Below the pieces are notes generated by a model. That model had not been told where the DNA came from and ran no database searches. It saw nothing but the letters and a program-made list of their open reading frames with translations. 57,413 nt of DNA. It comes from an uncultured Clostridium sp. GTDB lineage: Bacteria > Bacillota > Clostridia > Lachnospirales > Lachnospiraceae. Position numbers and translations under genes: made by a program. The stretch lies in NCBI GenBank assembly GCA_900549235.1, contig URNT01000023.1, positions 1 through 57,413 of the forward strand, in the 5' to 3' direction. Below are positions 1 to 8,462 of this stretch, one piece after another. Each line of letters begins with the position of its first letter. Within the stretch, counting starts at the first letter, position 1.

Positions 1-155
1 TAAACGCTGAAGGCATCTAAGCGTGAAGCCCCCCTCAAGATGAGATATCCCATCGAAAGAGTAAGACCCCTTGAAGACGACGAGGTAGATAGGTTAGAGG
101 TGGAAGTGCAGTAATGTACGGAGCTGACTAATACTAATCGGTCGAGGGCTTAACC
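1..155 (+). rRNA. 23S ribosomal RNA, 3' end (partial)
   Basis: The first ~155 bases match the conserved 3' terminus of bacterial 23S rRNA: the helix segment with AAGACCCCTTGAAGACGACG, then the near-terminal GACTAATACTAATCGGTCGAGG and the closing CTTAACC. The gene enters from outside the window. The exact mature end is uncertain by a few bases. No 5S gene follows in the next 200 bases. Confidence 0.96.
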
Positions 156-223
156 AAGCTGATAGGTAATAGGAAGTTGATAATCGGAATTCAATATGTG
201 GTTTTGAAGATATGTGTGGGACA

Positions 224-251
224 GAGATCATCTTAGGATGGTCTCTTTTTT
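224..251 (+). terminator. Intrinsic terminator of the rRNA operon
   Basis: A 9-bp stem (GAGATCATC / GATGGTCTC, one G-U pair) with a TTAG loop is followed by six T residues. It lies about 70 bases after the 23S end and before the ugp operon, so it most likely ends the rRNA transcript. Confidence 0.85.
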
Positions 252-366
252 GCGTTGGGAGAAACTTTACAGAGCCATACAGACATTTTACAGAAAGGGC
301 CTTTTTCATTTTACCTAAAACTCTTAGAATCATAGGGACAGATCAAGTAAGGAGAAGGGATAAACT

Positions 367-1506
367 ATGTCTGATATATCGTTGGTAAATGTCTGCAAGA
401 CATATAAAAATGGCTACAGCGCAGTAAAGGATTTCAGCCTGGATATAAAAGATCGGGAGTTGATCATACTGGTGGGGCCGTCGGGCTGCGGAAAGTCTAC
501 CACTCTGAGGATGATCGCCGGGCTGGAGGATATTTCATCAGGGGAACTGTGGATTGATGACTGCCTGATGAATATGGTGGAGCCGGGAAAACGAGGGTTA
601 TCTATGGTGTTCCAGAATTATGCTCTATATCCTCATATGAATGTGTACGAGAATATGGCCTTCGGTCTGCGGGCTCACAAGGTTCCCAAGGCTGAAATTG
701 ACAGACGGGTGCGTGAGGCGGCAGATATTCTGGAGATCCGGCATCTGCTGGACCGGAAGCCCAGCGCTCTGTCAGGAGGTCAGAGACAGCGTGTGGCCAT
801 CGGAAGCGTGATGGTGCGGCAGCCCAAGGTATATCTGATGGATGAACCTCTGTCAAACCTGGATGCCAAGCTTAGAGCCCAGATGCGCGTGGAAATCGCG
901 AGGCTTCATAAAAAGCTGAATGCCACCATGATCTATGTAACCCATGATCAGGTGGAGGCCATGACTCTGGGAACCAGGATCGTGGTGATGAAGGACGGTG
1001 TAATCCAGCAGGCGGCGGCTCCTTCTGAGCTGTACCGGAATCCGGTAAATCTGTTTGTGGCTGGTTTCATTGGTTCGCCGTCTATGAATTTCCTGGAGGG
1101 AACGGTAGCGGCCAGGGAAGGACATCTGTGGATCCAGGGAACCGGCTGGAGACTTCCGGCCAGGGGAGTGGCGGCCAGACGGCTTCTGGACGGAGGTTAT
1201 CCGGGAAAGAAGATCATTTTGGGAATCCGCCCGGAGGACCTGGGGGAAAATGAGGTTCCTGAGGCCGGAGAGGAAGCCTGGATCGAGATGACTGCAGAGG
1301 TTCGGGAGATGCTGGGATCCGAGGTGCTGCTTCATGGCAGCATCGAGCAGCCGGATTATGCGGCAGGAGAGAAGGCAGTTTCTCTGTCGGCAAAGCTGCC
1401 GACCTCCTGTAAGGCTGATGTTGGGGATAAAGTGAGGCTTTATGTGGATATGAGCCGGATTAAATTATTTGATGTGGATACAGAGGAAAATATCCTGTAT
1501 GTATAG
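367..1506 (+). CDS. ugpC: ABC transporter ATP-binding protein, MalK/UgpC type
   Basis: This is the cytoplasmic ATPase that powers a sugar/glycerol-phosphate importer. The 379 residues show Walker A GPSGCGKST at 37-45, the signature LSGGQRQRVA near 135-145, Walker B LMDEPLSNLD near 157-166 and a C-terminal OB-like regulatory domain as in MalK/UgpC. An AAGGAGAAGG site precedes the ATG. It is the first gene of a run with two permeases, a binding lipoprotein and a glycerophosphodiesterase, which favours a Ugp (sn-glycerol-3-phosphate) system over a maltose system. MalK-type ATPases can serve several transporters, so the substrate rests on context. Family call is firm; substrate is an inference. 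Confidence 0.88.
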   Translation: MSDISLVNVCKTYKNGYSAVKDFSLDIKDRELIILVGPSGCGKSTTLRMIAGLEDISSGELWIDDCLMNMVEPGKRGLSMVFQNYALYPHMNVYENMAFGLRAHKVPKAEIDRRVREAADILEIRHLLDRKPSALSGGQRQRVAIGSVMVRQPKVYLMDEPLSNLDAKLRAQMRVEIARLHKKLNATMIYVTHDQVEAMTLGTRIVVMKDGVIQQAAAPSELYRNPVNLFVAGFIGSPSMNFLEGTVAAREGHLWIQGTGWRLPARGVAARRLLDGGYPGKKIILGIRPEDLGENEVPEAGEEAWIEMTAEVREMLGSEVLLHGSIEQPDYAAGEKAVSLSAKLPTSCKADVGDKVRLYVDMSRIKLFDVDTEENILYV

Positions 1507-1519
1507 AAAGAGGAATGAT

Positions 1520-2386
1520 ATGAGATCGAATGGGATCATAAAAAAAGCGGGGCCTTACGCCTATATACTGCCTGCTATGCTGGTCTTTGCGGTATTTTTG
1601 TTTTATCCGTTTTTTAAAACCATTTACCTGAGTTTGTTTAAGACCAATAAAATGGGCCAGGCAAAGCTGTTTGTGGGTCTGGGAAATTATATAGAGCTTT
1701 TGCAGTCCAAGTCATTTTACAACAGCCTGACAGTGACGGTGATTTTTGTGGTGATCGTGGTGGCAGGAAGCATGGCTCTGGGGCTTTTGGCAGCCCTTCT
1801 GTGCAACCGAACCTTTCCGGGCATACGGGCCTTCAGTACGGCCTACGCCCTTCCTATGGCCATTGCTTCCAGCTCTGCGGCCATGATATTTAAGATCATG
1901 CTCCATCCCTCCATCGGTATTGTAAATAAGCTTCTGGGGCTTAATATCAACTGGATCAATGATCCGAAGTATGCTCTGGTCTGCGTGGCGCTTCTCACTG
2001 CCTGGCTGAACAGCGGGATCAATTTCCTGTATTTTTCTGCAGGGCTGAGCAACATCGACGAGTCTATTTATGAGCGGGCGTCTGTAGACGGGGCCGGCGC
2101 CTTCCAGAAATTTTTCCGGCTGACCCTTCCGGGCCTCAGCCCCATCATGTTTTATACCATTGTGGTAAATATTATTCAGGCCTTCCAGTCCTTCGGACAG
2201 GTAAAGATATTAACCATGGGAGGGCCAGGAGAATCGACGAATCTGATTGTATATTCCATTTACAGGGACGCATTTTTCAACTACCGTTTTGGCAGCGCGG
2301 CGGCTCAGTCGGTTATCCTGTTTGCTATTATTATGGGACTTACGCTTATTATGTTTAAGGTTGAGAAAAAGGGGGTCAGCTACTGA
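1520..2386 (+). CDS. ugpA: ABC transporter permease, UgpA type
   Basis: This is one of the two membrane channel subunits of the importer. The start was set at the ATG at 1520 because AAAGAGGA lies 5 bases upstream; an in-frame ATG at 1499 would overlap the ATPase gene. The 288-residue protein is strongly hydrophobic, with about six membrane segments, and carries the EAA-type loop (ERASVDGAGAFQKFFRLTLP) that contacts the ATPase. Its stop shares one base with the next start, which implies translational coupling. Homology is to MalF/UgpA-type permeases. Confidence 0.87.
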   Translation: MRSNGIIKKAGPYAYILPAMLVFAVFLFYPFFKTIYLSLFKTNKMGQAKLFVGLGNYIELLQSKSFYNSLTVTVIFVVIVVAGSMALGLLAALLCNRTFPGIRAFSTAYALPMAIASSSAAMIFKIMLHPSIGIVNKLLGLNINWINDPKYALVCVALLTAWLNSGINFLYFSAGLSNIDESIYERASVDGAGAFQKFFRLTLPGLSPIMFYTIVVNIIQAFQSFGQVKILTMGGPGESTNLIVYSIYRDAFFNYRFGSAAAQSVILFAIIMGLTLIMFKVEKKGVSY

Positions 2387-3297
2387 TGGATCAGACAGCA
2401 GTGATAAGAAGAACCGGCCAGGTCAGCCGGGAGGAGATCGTAAGGATGCATGAAGCGGCCAACCGCTATGCCCTGCGGGTCAGAAGGTTGAAAACAGGGG
2501 CTCTGGTGGCGGCCAATACGGTGGTTGCGCTGTTTGTGCTGCTTCCGCTTCTGTATGCGGTCAGCGTGGCATTTATGCCATCCAGTGAGCTTTTTACTAC
2601 GGAAATGAACCTGCTTCCCAGCCAGCCTACACTGGAAAACTTTGCCCAGGCCCTGGTTAAGGTGCCTCTGGTGCGGTTTGTGGCAAACTCATTTTTAACA
2701 GCAGGACTGATCACCATAGGACAGATCATATCCTGTTCTCTGGCAGCATTTTCCTTCTCATTTTTAGAGTTTAAGGGAAAAAATCTGCTGTTTATGATGG
2801 TAATGGCAACCATGATGATACCGGGAGAGGCGACGATTATTTCCAACTATCTGACCGTAAGCGGATGGGGATGGCTGGACTCCTACCAGGTGCTGATCGT
2901 GCCTTATCTTACCTCCGCTATGGGTATATTTTTGTTCCGGCAGTTTTACCGGTCCTTCCCGATTTCTCTGTATGAATCGGCTAAGATCGACGGCTGCAGC
3001 AACCTGGGATTTATCTTTAAAATCCTGCTTCCGCTGACAAAATCAGCCATCGGAGCCATGGCAGTATACACCTTTATTAACGCCTGGAATATGTATATGT
3101 GGCCTCTTTTGGTGACTGGTTCTAATGAAATGAGGACGGTGCAGATTGGTATCAGTATGTTAAACAGTGTGGATGCCCAGTCCATTACACTGATGATCGC
3201 AGGTGTTGTAATGATCATTCTGCCGTCTATCACTATCTTTATCGCAGGGCAGAAGCAGCTGATCCGGGGTATGTTTTCGGGGGCTGTAAAGGGTTAA
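2386..3297 (+). CDS. ugpE: ABC transporter permease, UgpE type
   Basis: This is the second membrane subunit of the importer (303 residues). About 40 hydrophilic N-terminal residues precede six predicted membrane helices. The EAA loop is visible as YESAKIDGCSNLGFIFKILLP. The start ATG overlaps the preceding TGA by one base. The family is MalG/UgpE carbohydrate permeases. It pairs with the upstream permease and the downstream binding lipoprotein. Confidence 0.87.
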   Translation: MDQTAVIRRTGQVSREEIVRMHEAANRYALRVRRLKTGALVAANTVVALFVLLPLLYAVSVAFMPSSELFTTEMNLLPSQPTLENFAQALVKVPLVRFVANSFLTAGLITIGQIISCSLAAFSFSFLEFKGKNLLFMMVMATMMIPGEATIISNYLTVSGWGWLDSYQVLIVPYLTSAMGIFLFRQFYRSFPISLYESAKIDGCSNLGFIFKILLPLTKSAIGAMAVYTFINAWNMYMWPLLVTGSNEMRTVQIGISMLNSVDAQSITLMIAGVVMIILPSITIFIAGQKQLIRGMFSGAVKG

Positions 3298-3350
3298 AAG
3301 GCAGTAAAATATTTATATAAATTAAAAGAAAATCTGGAGGATTTGAAAAA

Positions 3351-4745
3351 ATGAAAAAGAAAATGATCATGTCTGTAACAGCAGCAGTTATGACTGCGGC
3401 GGCTATTTCCGGATGCGGCAGCTCTGCACCGGCCAGCACAGAAGCGCCTGCTTCTCAAGCAGATACTAAGGCTCCTGTTACAGAGGCAGACACCCAGGCA
3501 GCAGCCTCAGGAGAGGGACAGACCATTACCTTCTGGCATTCCATGGGCGGTGTAAACGGCGAGGCGCTGGACTATCTGGTAAATAAATTCAACCAGGAAA
3601 ATGATAAGGGGATTACGGTTGAGGCTCAGTTCCAGGGGGAGTATGATGATGCTATAAATAAATTAAAGAGCGCTCAGATCGGCAATATGGGAGCGGATCT
3701 GGTGCAGATTTATGATATTGGAACACGCTTTATGATCGATTCCGGCTGGGTGATTCCCATGCAGGAGCTGATCGACGCGGACGGCTGGGATGTGTCTCAG
3801 ATCGAGCCAAATATTGCCGCCTATTACTCTGTAGATAATAAGCTGTATTCCATGCCATTTAACTCATCGACGCCGATCCTGTACTACAATAAGGATATGT
3901 TTGAGAAGGCCGGGATCACAGAGGTGCCTGACAGCCTGGGCGCCATTGGCGAGATCGCAGATGACCTGATGACAAAGGGCGGGGCAGGAGAGCCTATTTC
4001 CCTGAGTATTTACGGCTGGTTCTTTGAGCAGTTTACCTGCAAGCAGGGACTGGATTATGTGGACAATGGAAACGGAAGAACAGCTGCGGCAACGGCAGTT
4101 GCATTTGATGAAAACGGCGCGGCTGTGAATACTCTGACTGCCTGGAAGGAATTATATGATAAGGGATATGCGCCTAATGTAGGCCGCGGCGGAGATGCCG
4201 GACTGGCTGATTTCAGCTCTGGAAAGGCTGCCATGACACTGGGCTCAACCGCTTCCTTAAAGCAGATCTTAGAGGATGTAAACGGCAAATTTGAGGTGGG
4301 AACCGCTTATTTCCCCAAGGTAAATGACACCGATGAGGGCGGCGTATCCATCGGCGGCGCGTCTCTCTGGGCACTGAACAATGAGGATGAGGAAAAGAAG
4401 GCAGCTACCTGGGAATTTGTAAAATTCCTTGTATCTCCTGAAAGCCAGGCATACTGGAATGCCCAGACCGGATATTTCCCTGTTACCACAGCTGCCCATG
4501 ACGAGCCTGTATTTAAGGACAATCTGGCACAGTATCCTCAGTTTGGAACTGCCATCGATCAGCTCCATGATTCCAGTCCTCAGTCTGCAGGCGCCCTGCT
4601 CAGCGTGTTCCCTGAGGCAAGACAGATTGTGGAAACAGAGATTGAAAATATGTTCAACCAGAACAGAAGTCCTGAGGATACAGCAGCTGTTATGGCAGAG
4701 CAGATCAATAAGTCCATTGAGGAATATAACCTTCTTAATGAGTAG
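3351..4745 (+). CDS. ugpB: Extracellular solute-binding lipoprotein, UgpB type
   Basis: This captures substrate outside the cell for the importer. The N-terminus is a lipoprotein signal: a Lys-rich start, a hydrophobic stretch and the lipobox ISGC, so Cys22 is the likely lipidated residue. An Ala/Thr/Glu-rich linker follows, then a bacterial family 1 solute-binding fold beginning at ITFWHSMGG, typical of glycerol-3-phosphate or sugar binders. Length is 464 residues. A GGAGGA ribosome site lies about 10 bases before the ATG. The neighbouring glycerophosphodiesterase supports a glycerol-3-phosphate/glycerophosphodiester substrate, but other sugars are not excluded. Confidence 0.87.
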   Translation: MKKKMIMSVTAAVMTAAAISGCGSSAPASTEAPASQADTKAPVTEADTQAAASGEGQTITFWHSMGGVNGEALDYLVNKFNQENDKGITVEAQFQGEYDDAINKLKSAQIGNMGADLVQIYDIGTRFMIDSGWVIPMQELIDADGWDVSQIEPNIAAYYSVDNKLYSMPFNSSTPILYYNKDMFEKAGITEVPDSLGAIGEIADDLMTKGGAGEPISLSIYGWFFEQFTCKQGLDYVDNGNGRTAAATAVAFDENGAAVNTLTAWKELYDKGYAPNVGRGGDAGLADFSSGKAAMTLGSTASLKQILEDVNGKFEVGTAYFPKVNDTDEGGVSIGGASLWALNNEDEEKKAATWEFVKFLVSPESQAYWNAQTGYFPVTTAAHDEPVFKDNLAQYPQFGTAIDQLHDSSPQSAGALLSVFPEARQIVETEIENMFNQNRSPEDTAAVMAEQINKSIEEYNLLNE

Positions 4746-4754
4746 GAGTTAAGT

Positions 4755-5510
4755 ATGGAAAATAAGACAGGAAAGCCCCTGGTGTGGGCTCACAGAGGGG
4801 CATCCGCCTACCGGCCGGAGAACACCCTTGGAGCATTTTCCCTGGCAGCCGCGCAGGGGGCGGACGGTGTGGAGCTGGATGTGCAGCTTACAAAGGATGG
4901 AGAGCTTGTGGTGATCCATGACGAAACCATTGACCGGGTGAGCAGTGGGAAGGGGTATGTAAAGGATTATACACTGAAGGAGCTGAAGGGGTTCCGGTTT
5001 AACCGGACCCACCCGGAGTGCGGGGATGAAGGCAGCCTTCGGATTCCCACCTTAAGAGAGGTGTATGAGCTTTTAAGGCCTCTTGGAATGACGGTCAATG
5101 TGGAGCTGAAAACGGGGATTGTCCAGTATGAGGGCATAGAGGAAAAGGCTCTGGCTCTGGCGGCTGAAATGGAGATGGAGGACCGGGTGATCTATTCTTC
5201 CTTCTATCATCCCAGCCTTCTGGAGATCAAAAAGAGGAAGCCGGATGCCCTGACCGGGCTGCTTTACAGCGACGGCTGGATCGATGTGGCTTCTTACGGA
5301 AGGGATACAGTGATGGCAGATGCCCTTCATCCGGCTCTGTATCATATGCAGGATGAGGGACTGATGGAGGAGGCCCGCTTTCATGGGCTGAAGGTCCATG
5401 TATGGACGGTTAATGAGGAAAGCCATATGGAAATGCTGATGAAAATGGGCGTTGACGCTATCATTACCAATTATCCGGATGTGTGCAGAAAGGTGGTAGA
5501 CAGGGCATGA
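4755..5510 (+). CDS. ugpQ: Glycerophosphodiester phosphodiesterase
   Basis: This hydrolyses glycerophosphodiesters to sn-glycerol-3-phosphate and an alcohol. The 251-residue protein has the GDPD hallmark residues: HRGA near the start with PENT just after, ELDVQLTKDG, the catalytic IHDETIDR, and the C-terminal VHVWTVNEE and DAIITNYPD motifs. No signal peptide is seen, so it acts in the cytoplasm on imported diesters. It starts 9 bases after the binding-protein gene, and its stop overlaps the next start as ATGA. Confidence 0.93.
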   Translation: MENKTGKPLVWAHRGASAYRPENTLGAFSLAAAQGADGVELDVQLTKDGELVVIHDETIDRVSSGKGYVKDYTLKELKGFRFNRTHPECGDEGSLRIPTLREVYELLRPLGMTVNVELKTGIVQYEGIEEKALALAAEMEMEDRVIYSSFYHPSLLEIKKRKPDALTGLLYSDGWIDVASYGRDTVMADALHPALYHMQDEGLMEEARFHGLKVHVWTVNEESHMEMLMKMGVDAIITNYPDVCRKVVDRA

Positions 5511-6358
5511 TCAGACTGGCGGCAGTTGATATGGATGGGACCCTTCTGGGCTCGGATGGACATATTTCAGACCGGACGGCCCATGTGATCCACTGTATGC
5601 AGAATGCAGGTACGGAGCTTTTGATCTGTACCGGACGGAGTTACGCGGATGCCATGGCGCCTCTGATGGAGAAGCATCTGAGGGCCTCCGTTGTCTGCAT
5701 GAATGGGGCGGCGGTGTATGACTGGAAGGGAAACTGCATCAGTGAGAAGCCATTTTCAGAAGCTCAGGTAAGGCAGATTCTGGAATGCTGTAAGGGAAGC
5801 GGTGTACTCTTTGATTTTATGACGGATCAGGGGAGCTGTACCCTTGCCAGTGAGGCGGAATTTAGGGCCTGCTATGAGGCGGGAGTGCTGCTTCCTATGG
5901 CGGAATATACCTATGAGGATGTACGCAGGCGCTTCCGTCTGGTGACGGAGCAGGAGCTTTTGGGACAGGGGCTGACCTGTTATAAAATATCTGTGATCCA
6001 TGGGGATCCGGCAGTGCTTTCTGCGCTTAGGAGCAGGCTGGAGGCAGTGGATGAGATTGCGGTGGCATCGTCCTTTTATACCAATCTGGAGCTGACCCAC
6101 AGGGAGGCACAGAAGGGGAAGGCGCTGGCGGAATATGCCGGAATGCGCCATATCCGGCTGGATGAGATCATGGCAGTGGGAGATAGTGAGAATGATTATT
6201 CTATGCTGTCCATGCGTCTTAAATATACCGTTGCCATGGGCAACGGAATGGAGAAGATCAAGCAGACAGCCCGGTGCCAGACCCGCACCAATGACGAGGA
6301 CGGGGTGGCATATGCTATCGAAACGCTGGTGCTGGCGGAGCAGGCGCGGGCCTGTTAA
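5507..6358 (+). CDS. HAD-superfamily phosphatase, Cof/type IIB
   Basis: This is a predicted cytoplasmic sugar-phosphate phosphatase. The DxDxT nucleophile motif is seen as DMDGTLL (residues 8-14), the Ser/Thr motif as LICTGRSY, and the late acidic motif as AVGDSENDYSML. The length (283 residues) and the cap insert between motifs fit the Cof-type IIB group. The start at 5507 forms an ATGA overlap with the phosphodiesterase stop. Operon position suggests action on a glycerol- or sugar-phosphate released during uptake, but the substrate cannot be read from sequence. Confidence 0.88.
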   Translation: MIRLAAVDMDGTLLGSDGHISDRTAHVIHCMQNAGTELLICTGRSYADAMAPLMEKHLRASVVCMNGAAVYDWKGNCISEKPFSEAQVRQILECCKGSGVLFDFMTDQGSCTLASEAEFRACYEAGVLLPMAEYTYEDVRRRFRLVTEQELLGQGLTCYKISVIHGDPAVLSALRSRLEAVDEIAVASSFYTNLELTHREAQKGKALAEYAGMRHIRLDEIMAVGDSENDYSMLSMRLKYTVAMGNGMEKIKQTARCQTRTNDEDGVAYAIETLVLAEQARAC

Positions 6359-6373
6359 AATAAAAAGTTTGCG

Positions 6374-6402
6374 TTGACATTTACCGGGGACGGTGATATA
6401 TT
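6374..6402 (+). promoter_or_regulatory. Sigma-A-type promoter of the thi operon
   Basis: TTGACA (6374-6379) is spaced 17 bases from TATATT (6397-6402). The expected start of transcription, around 6409, coincides with the 5' edge of the TPP riboswitch. Confidence 0.8.
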
Positions 6403-6408
6403 GTTTAG

Positions 6409-6498
6409 CAACAGGGAGCTTGTGGAGCAGGCTGAGAGGAAGTAATCGAACTTCGACCGATCGTACCTGATTTGGGTAATGCCAACGTAGGGAAATAT
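6409..6498 (+). promoter_or_regulatory. TPP riboswitch (THI element)
   Basis: The aptamer shows the conserved GGCTGAGAGGA segment (from ~6430) and the second half ACCTGATTTGGGTAATGCCA, then ACGTAGGGAA. This is the thiamine pyrophosphate-binding core. It lies between a good promoter and a terminator hairpin before thiC, so TPP binding is expected to stop transcription of the thiamine genes. Confidence 0.95.
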
Positions 6499-6530
6499 GG
6501 GATATACAGCTTATTTTGCGTATAGTTTTT

Positions 6531-6562
6531 GGTCCATGCCTTACGGGGTATGGACCATTTTT
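6531..6562 (+). terminator. Riboswitch-controlled terminator before thiC
   Basis: The stem GGTCCATGCC / GGGTATGGACC with a TTACG loop is followed by a T-rich run. It lies between the TPP aptamer and the thiC ribosome site, as expected for the expression platform. Confidence 0.85.
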
Positions 6563-6592
6563 CGTGCGGAAATGTGTAAAGGAGGAACGCGC

Positions 6593-7900
6593 ATGGACTA
6601 TACCACGCAGATGGATGCTGCCAGAAAAGGGATCATCACAAAAGAGATGGAGCTGGTAGCGGAAAAGGAGCAGTTTGACAGAGAGGAATTGAGGGAGCTG
6701 GTGGCTCAGGGACGGGTGGCGATCCCGGCCAATAAGAACCACAGATGTCTGAAACCCAACGGCATCGGCTCTATGCTTAAGACGAAGATTAATGTAAACC
6801 TGGGCACCTCCAGAGACTGTAAGGATCTGGATATGGAGCTTAAAAAGGTAAATGATGCGGTGGCCATGGGGGCGGAATCCATTATGGATCTCAGCTCCTG
6901 GGGAGATACCCAGACCTTCAGGCGAAAGCTCACAGCAGAATGTCCTGCCATCATCGGAACAGTGCCCATCTATGATGCGGTGGTGTATTACCACAAGCCT
7001 TTAAAGGAGATCACCTCAGAGGAATGGATCCGGATTGTGGAAATGCACGCAGAGGATGGGGTGGATTTTATGACCATCCATGTGGGGATCAACCGGCAGA
7101 CAGCAGACCGGTTTAAGAAGGCAAAGCGGCTGACCAACATTGTTTCCAGAGGAGGCTCTATTATCTTTGCCTGGATGGAGATGACCGGGCAGGAGAATCC
7201 ATTTTATGAGCATTTTGACCGGATTCTTGAGATCTGCAGAGAGCATGATGTGACCTTAAGCCTGGGAGATGCCTGCCGTCCGGGCTGTATTGAGGACGCT
7301 ACGGATATATCCCAGATCGAGGAGCTGGTGACCCTGGGAGAGCTTACAAGAAGGGCCTGGGAGCGGGATGTCCAGGTGATTATCGAGGGGCCGGGGCATA
7401 TGCCGCTGAACCAGATTGAGGCCAATATGAAGATCCAGCAGACCATCTGCAAGGGAGCTCCTTTTTATGTGTTGGGCCCTCTTGTAACCGATGTGGCACC
7501 TGGCTATGACCATATTACAGCAGCCATCGGAGGGGCCATTGCGGCAGCAAACGGAGCTTCTTTCCTGTGCTATGTAACGCCGGCGGAGCATCTGAGGCTG
7601 CCGGATCTGGAGGATGTGAAGGAGGGGATCATTGCCTCTAAGATCGCGGCTCATGCGGCAGATCTTGCCAAGGGAATCCGGGGCGCGGCCCAGTGGGATC
7701 ACGATATGAGCACCGCCAGAAAGAAGCTGGACTGGGAGGAAATGTTCCGCCTTTCCATCGATCCTGAAAAGGCCAGACGTTACCGGGAATCCGCCAAGCC
7801 GGAGAAGGAGGATACCTGCTCCATGTGCGGAAATTTCTGTGCGGTAAAGAATATGAACCGGATCCTGGAAGGTGAGATTGTAAGTATTTTTGATGAATGA
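6593..7900 (+). CDS. thiC: Phosphomethylpyrimidine synthase (HMP-P synthase)
   Basis: This radical-SAM enzyme converts aminoimidazole ribotide to hydroxymethylpyrimidine phosphate for thiamine. The start was set at 6593 because AAAGGAGGAA lies just upstream and the region before it is riboswitch/terminator. The 435 residues lack the N-terminal extension of the long ThiC forms. Family segments seen are GTVPIYDA, FMTIHVGIN, IIEGPGHMP and LGPLVTDVAPGYDH. The C-terminal cluster motif reads CSMCGNFC, that is CX2CX3C rather than the commoner CX2CX4C. TPP-regulated and first of four genes. Confidence 0.95.
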   Translation: MDYTTQMDAARKGIITKEMELVAEKEQFDREELRELVAQGRVAIPANKNHRCLKPNGIGSMLKTKINVNLGTSRDCKDLDMELKKVNDAVAMGAESIMDLSSWGDTQTFRRKLTAECPAIIGTVPIYDAVVYYHKPLKEITSEEWIRIVEMHAEDGVDFMTIHVGINRQTADRFKKAKRLTNIVSRGGSIIFAWMEMTGQENPFYEHFDRILEICREHDVTLSLGDACRPGCIEDATDISQIEELVTLGELTRRAWERDVQVIIEGPGHMPLNQIEANMKIQQTICKGAPFYVLGPLVTDVAPGYDHITAAIGGAIAAANGASFLCYVTPAEHLRLPDLEDVKEGIIASKIAAHAADLAKGIRGAAQWDHDMSTARKKLDWEEMFRLSIDPEKARRYRESAKPEKEDTCSMCGNFCAVKNMNRILEGEIVSIFDE

Positions 7901-7916
7901 TAAGGGGGATATGAAA

Positions 7917-8462
7917 ATGAAGATTTCTATTAAAAAACTGGCTGTAAGCGCGATGCTGGTGGCTGTGGCAGTGTCTCTGTCCAGCTTTGCCATACCTATA
8001 GGGGCATCTAAATGCTTTCCCATCCAGCATCTGTGCAATGTGATCGCCGGGGTATTTTTAGGCCCCTGGTATGGTGTGGGTATGGCATTCTGTACCTCTC
8101 TTATCCGGAATCTAATGGGGACGGGAAGCCTTTTAGCCTTTCCGGGAAGCATGGTAGGTGCGTTCCTGTGCGGGATTTTATACCAGCATACACAGAGGCT
8201 GTGGACGGCCTATGCAGGGGAGGTATTTGGTACAGGAATCATCGGCGGACTGCTGTGCTATCCGGTGGCAACCCTGATTATGGGGAAGGAGGCAGCTTTG
8301 TTTGCCTATGTGATGCCATTTCTTATGAGTACCCTGTGCGGGACGGTAATCGCCGTTTTTCTGATTGGAGCCATGTACAAATCCGGTGCCCTTCAGTATC
8401 TGAAACATATGCTGGAGGCTGATTCCCAGGCCTTTTTAAAAACAGGGAGACAGGGAAAATGA
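7917..8462 (+). CDS. thiW: ECF transporter S component, ThiW type (thiamine precursor uptake)
   Basis: This small membrane protein (181 residues) gives specificity to an energy-coupling-factor importer. It matches ThiW, thought to bring in thiazole or another thiamine precursor. It shows five or six hydrophobic segments and the motif GASKCFPIQHLCNVIAGVFL. The start at 7917 was preferred because the GGGGG site at 7904-7908 is 8 bases away; an ATG at 7911 is also in frame. The stop overlaps thiM as ATGA. The shared ECF energising module is not in the window. Confidence 0.88.
   Translation: MKISIKKLAVSAMLVAVAVSLSSFAIPIGASKCFPIQHLCNVIAGVFLGPWYGVGMAFCTSLIRNLMGTGSLLAFPGSMVGAFLCGILYQHTQRLWTAYAGEVFGTGIIGGLLCYPVATLIMGKEAALFAYVMPFLMSTLCGTVIAVFLIGAMYKSGALQYLKHMLEADSQAFLKTGRQGK

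Noticed and set aside
94..333. 79-residue minus-strand reading frame
   Set aside because: It crosses the 23S rRNA end and its terminator.
1499..1519. Earlier ATG for the UgpA-type permease
   Set aside because: It would overlap the ATPase gene, and the ATG at 1520 has the better-placed ribosome site.
5756..6994. 412-residue minus-strand reading frame
   Set aside because: It runs antisense to the HAD phosphatase, the TPP riboswitch and thiC, has no recognisable motif and is a shadow of the plus-strand coding pattern.
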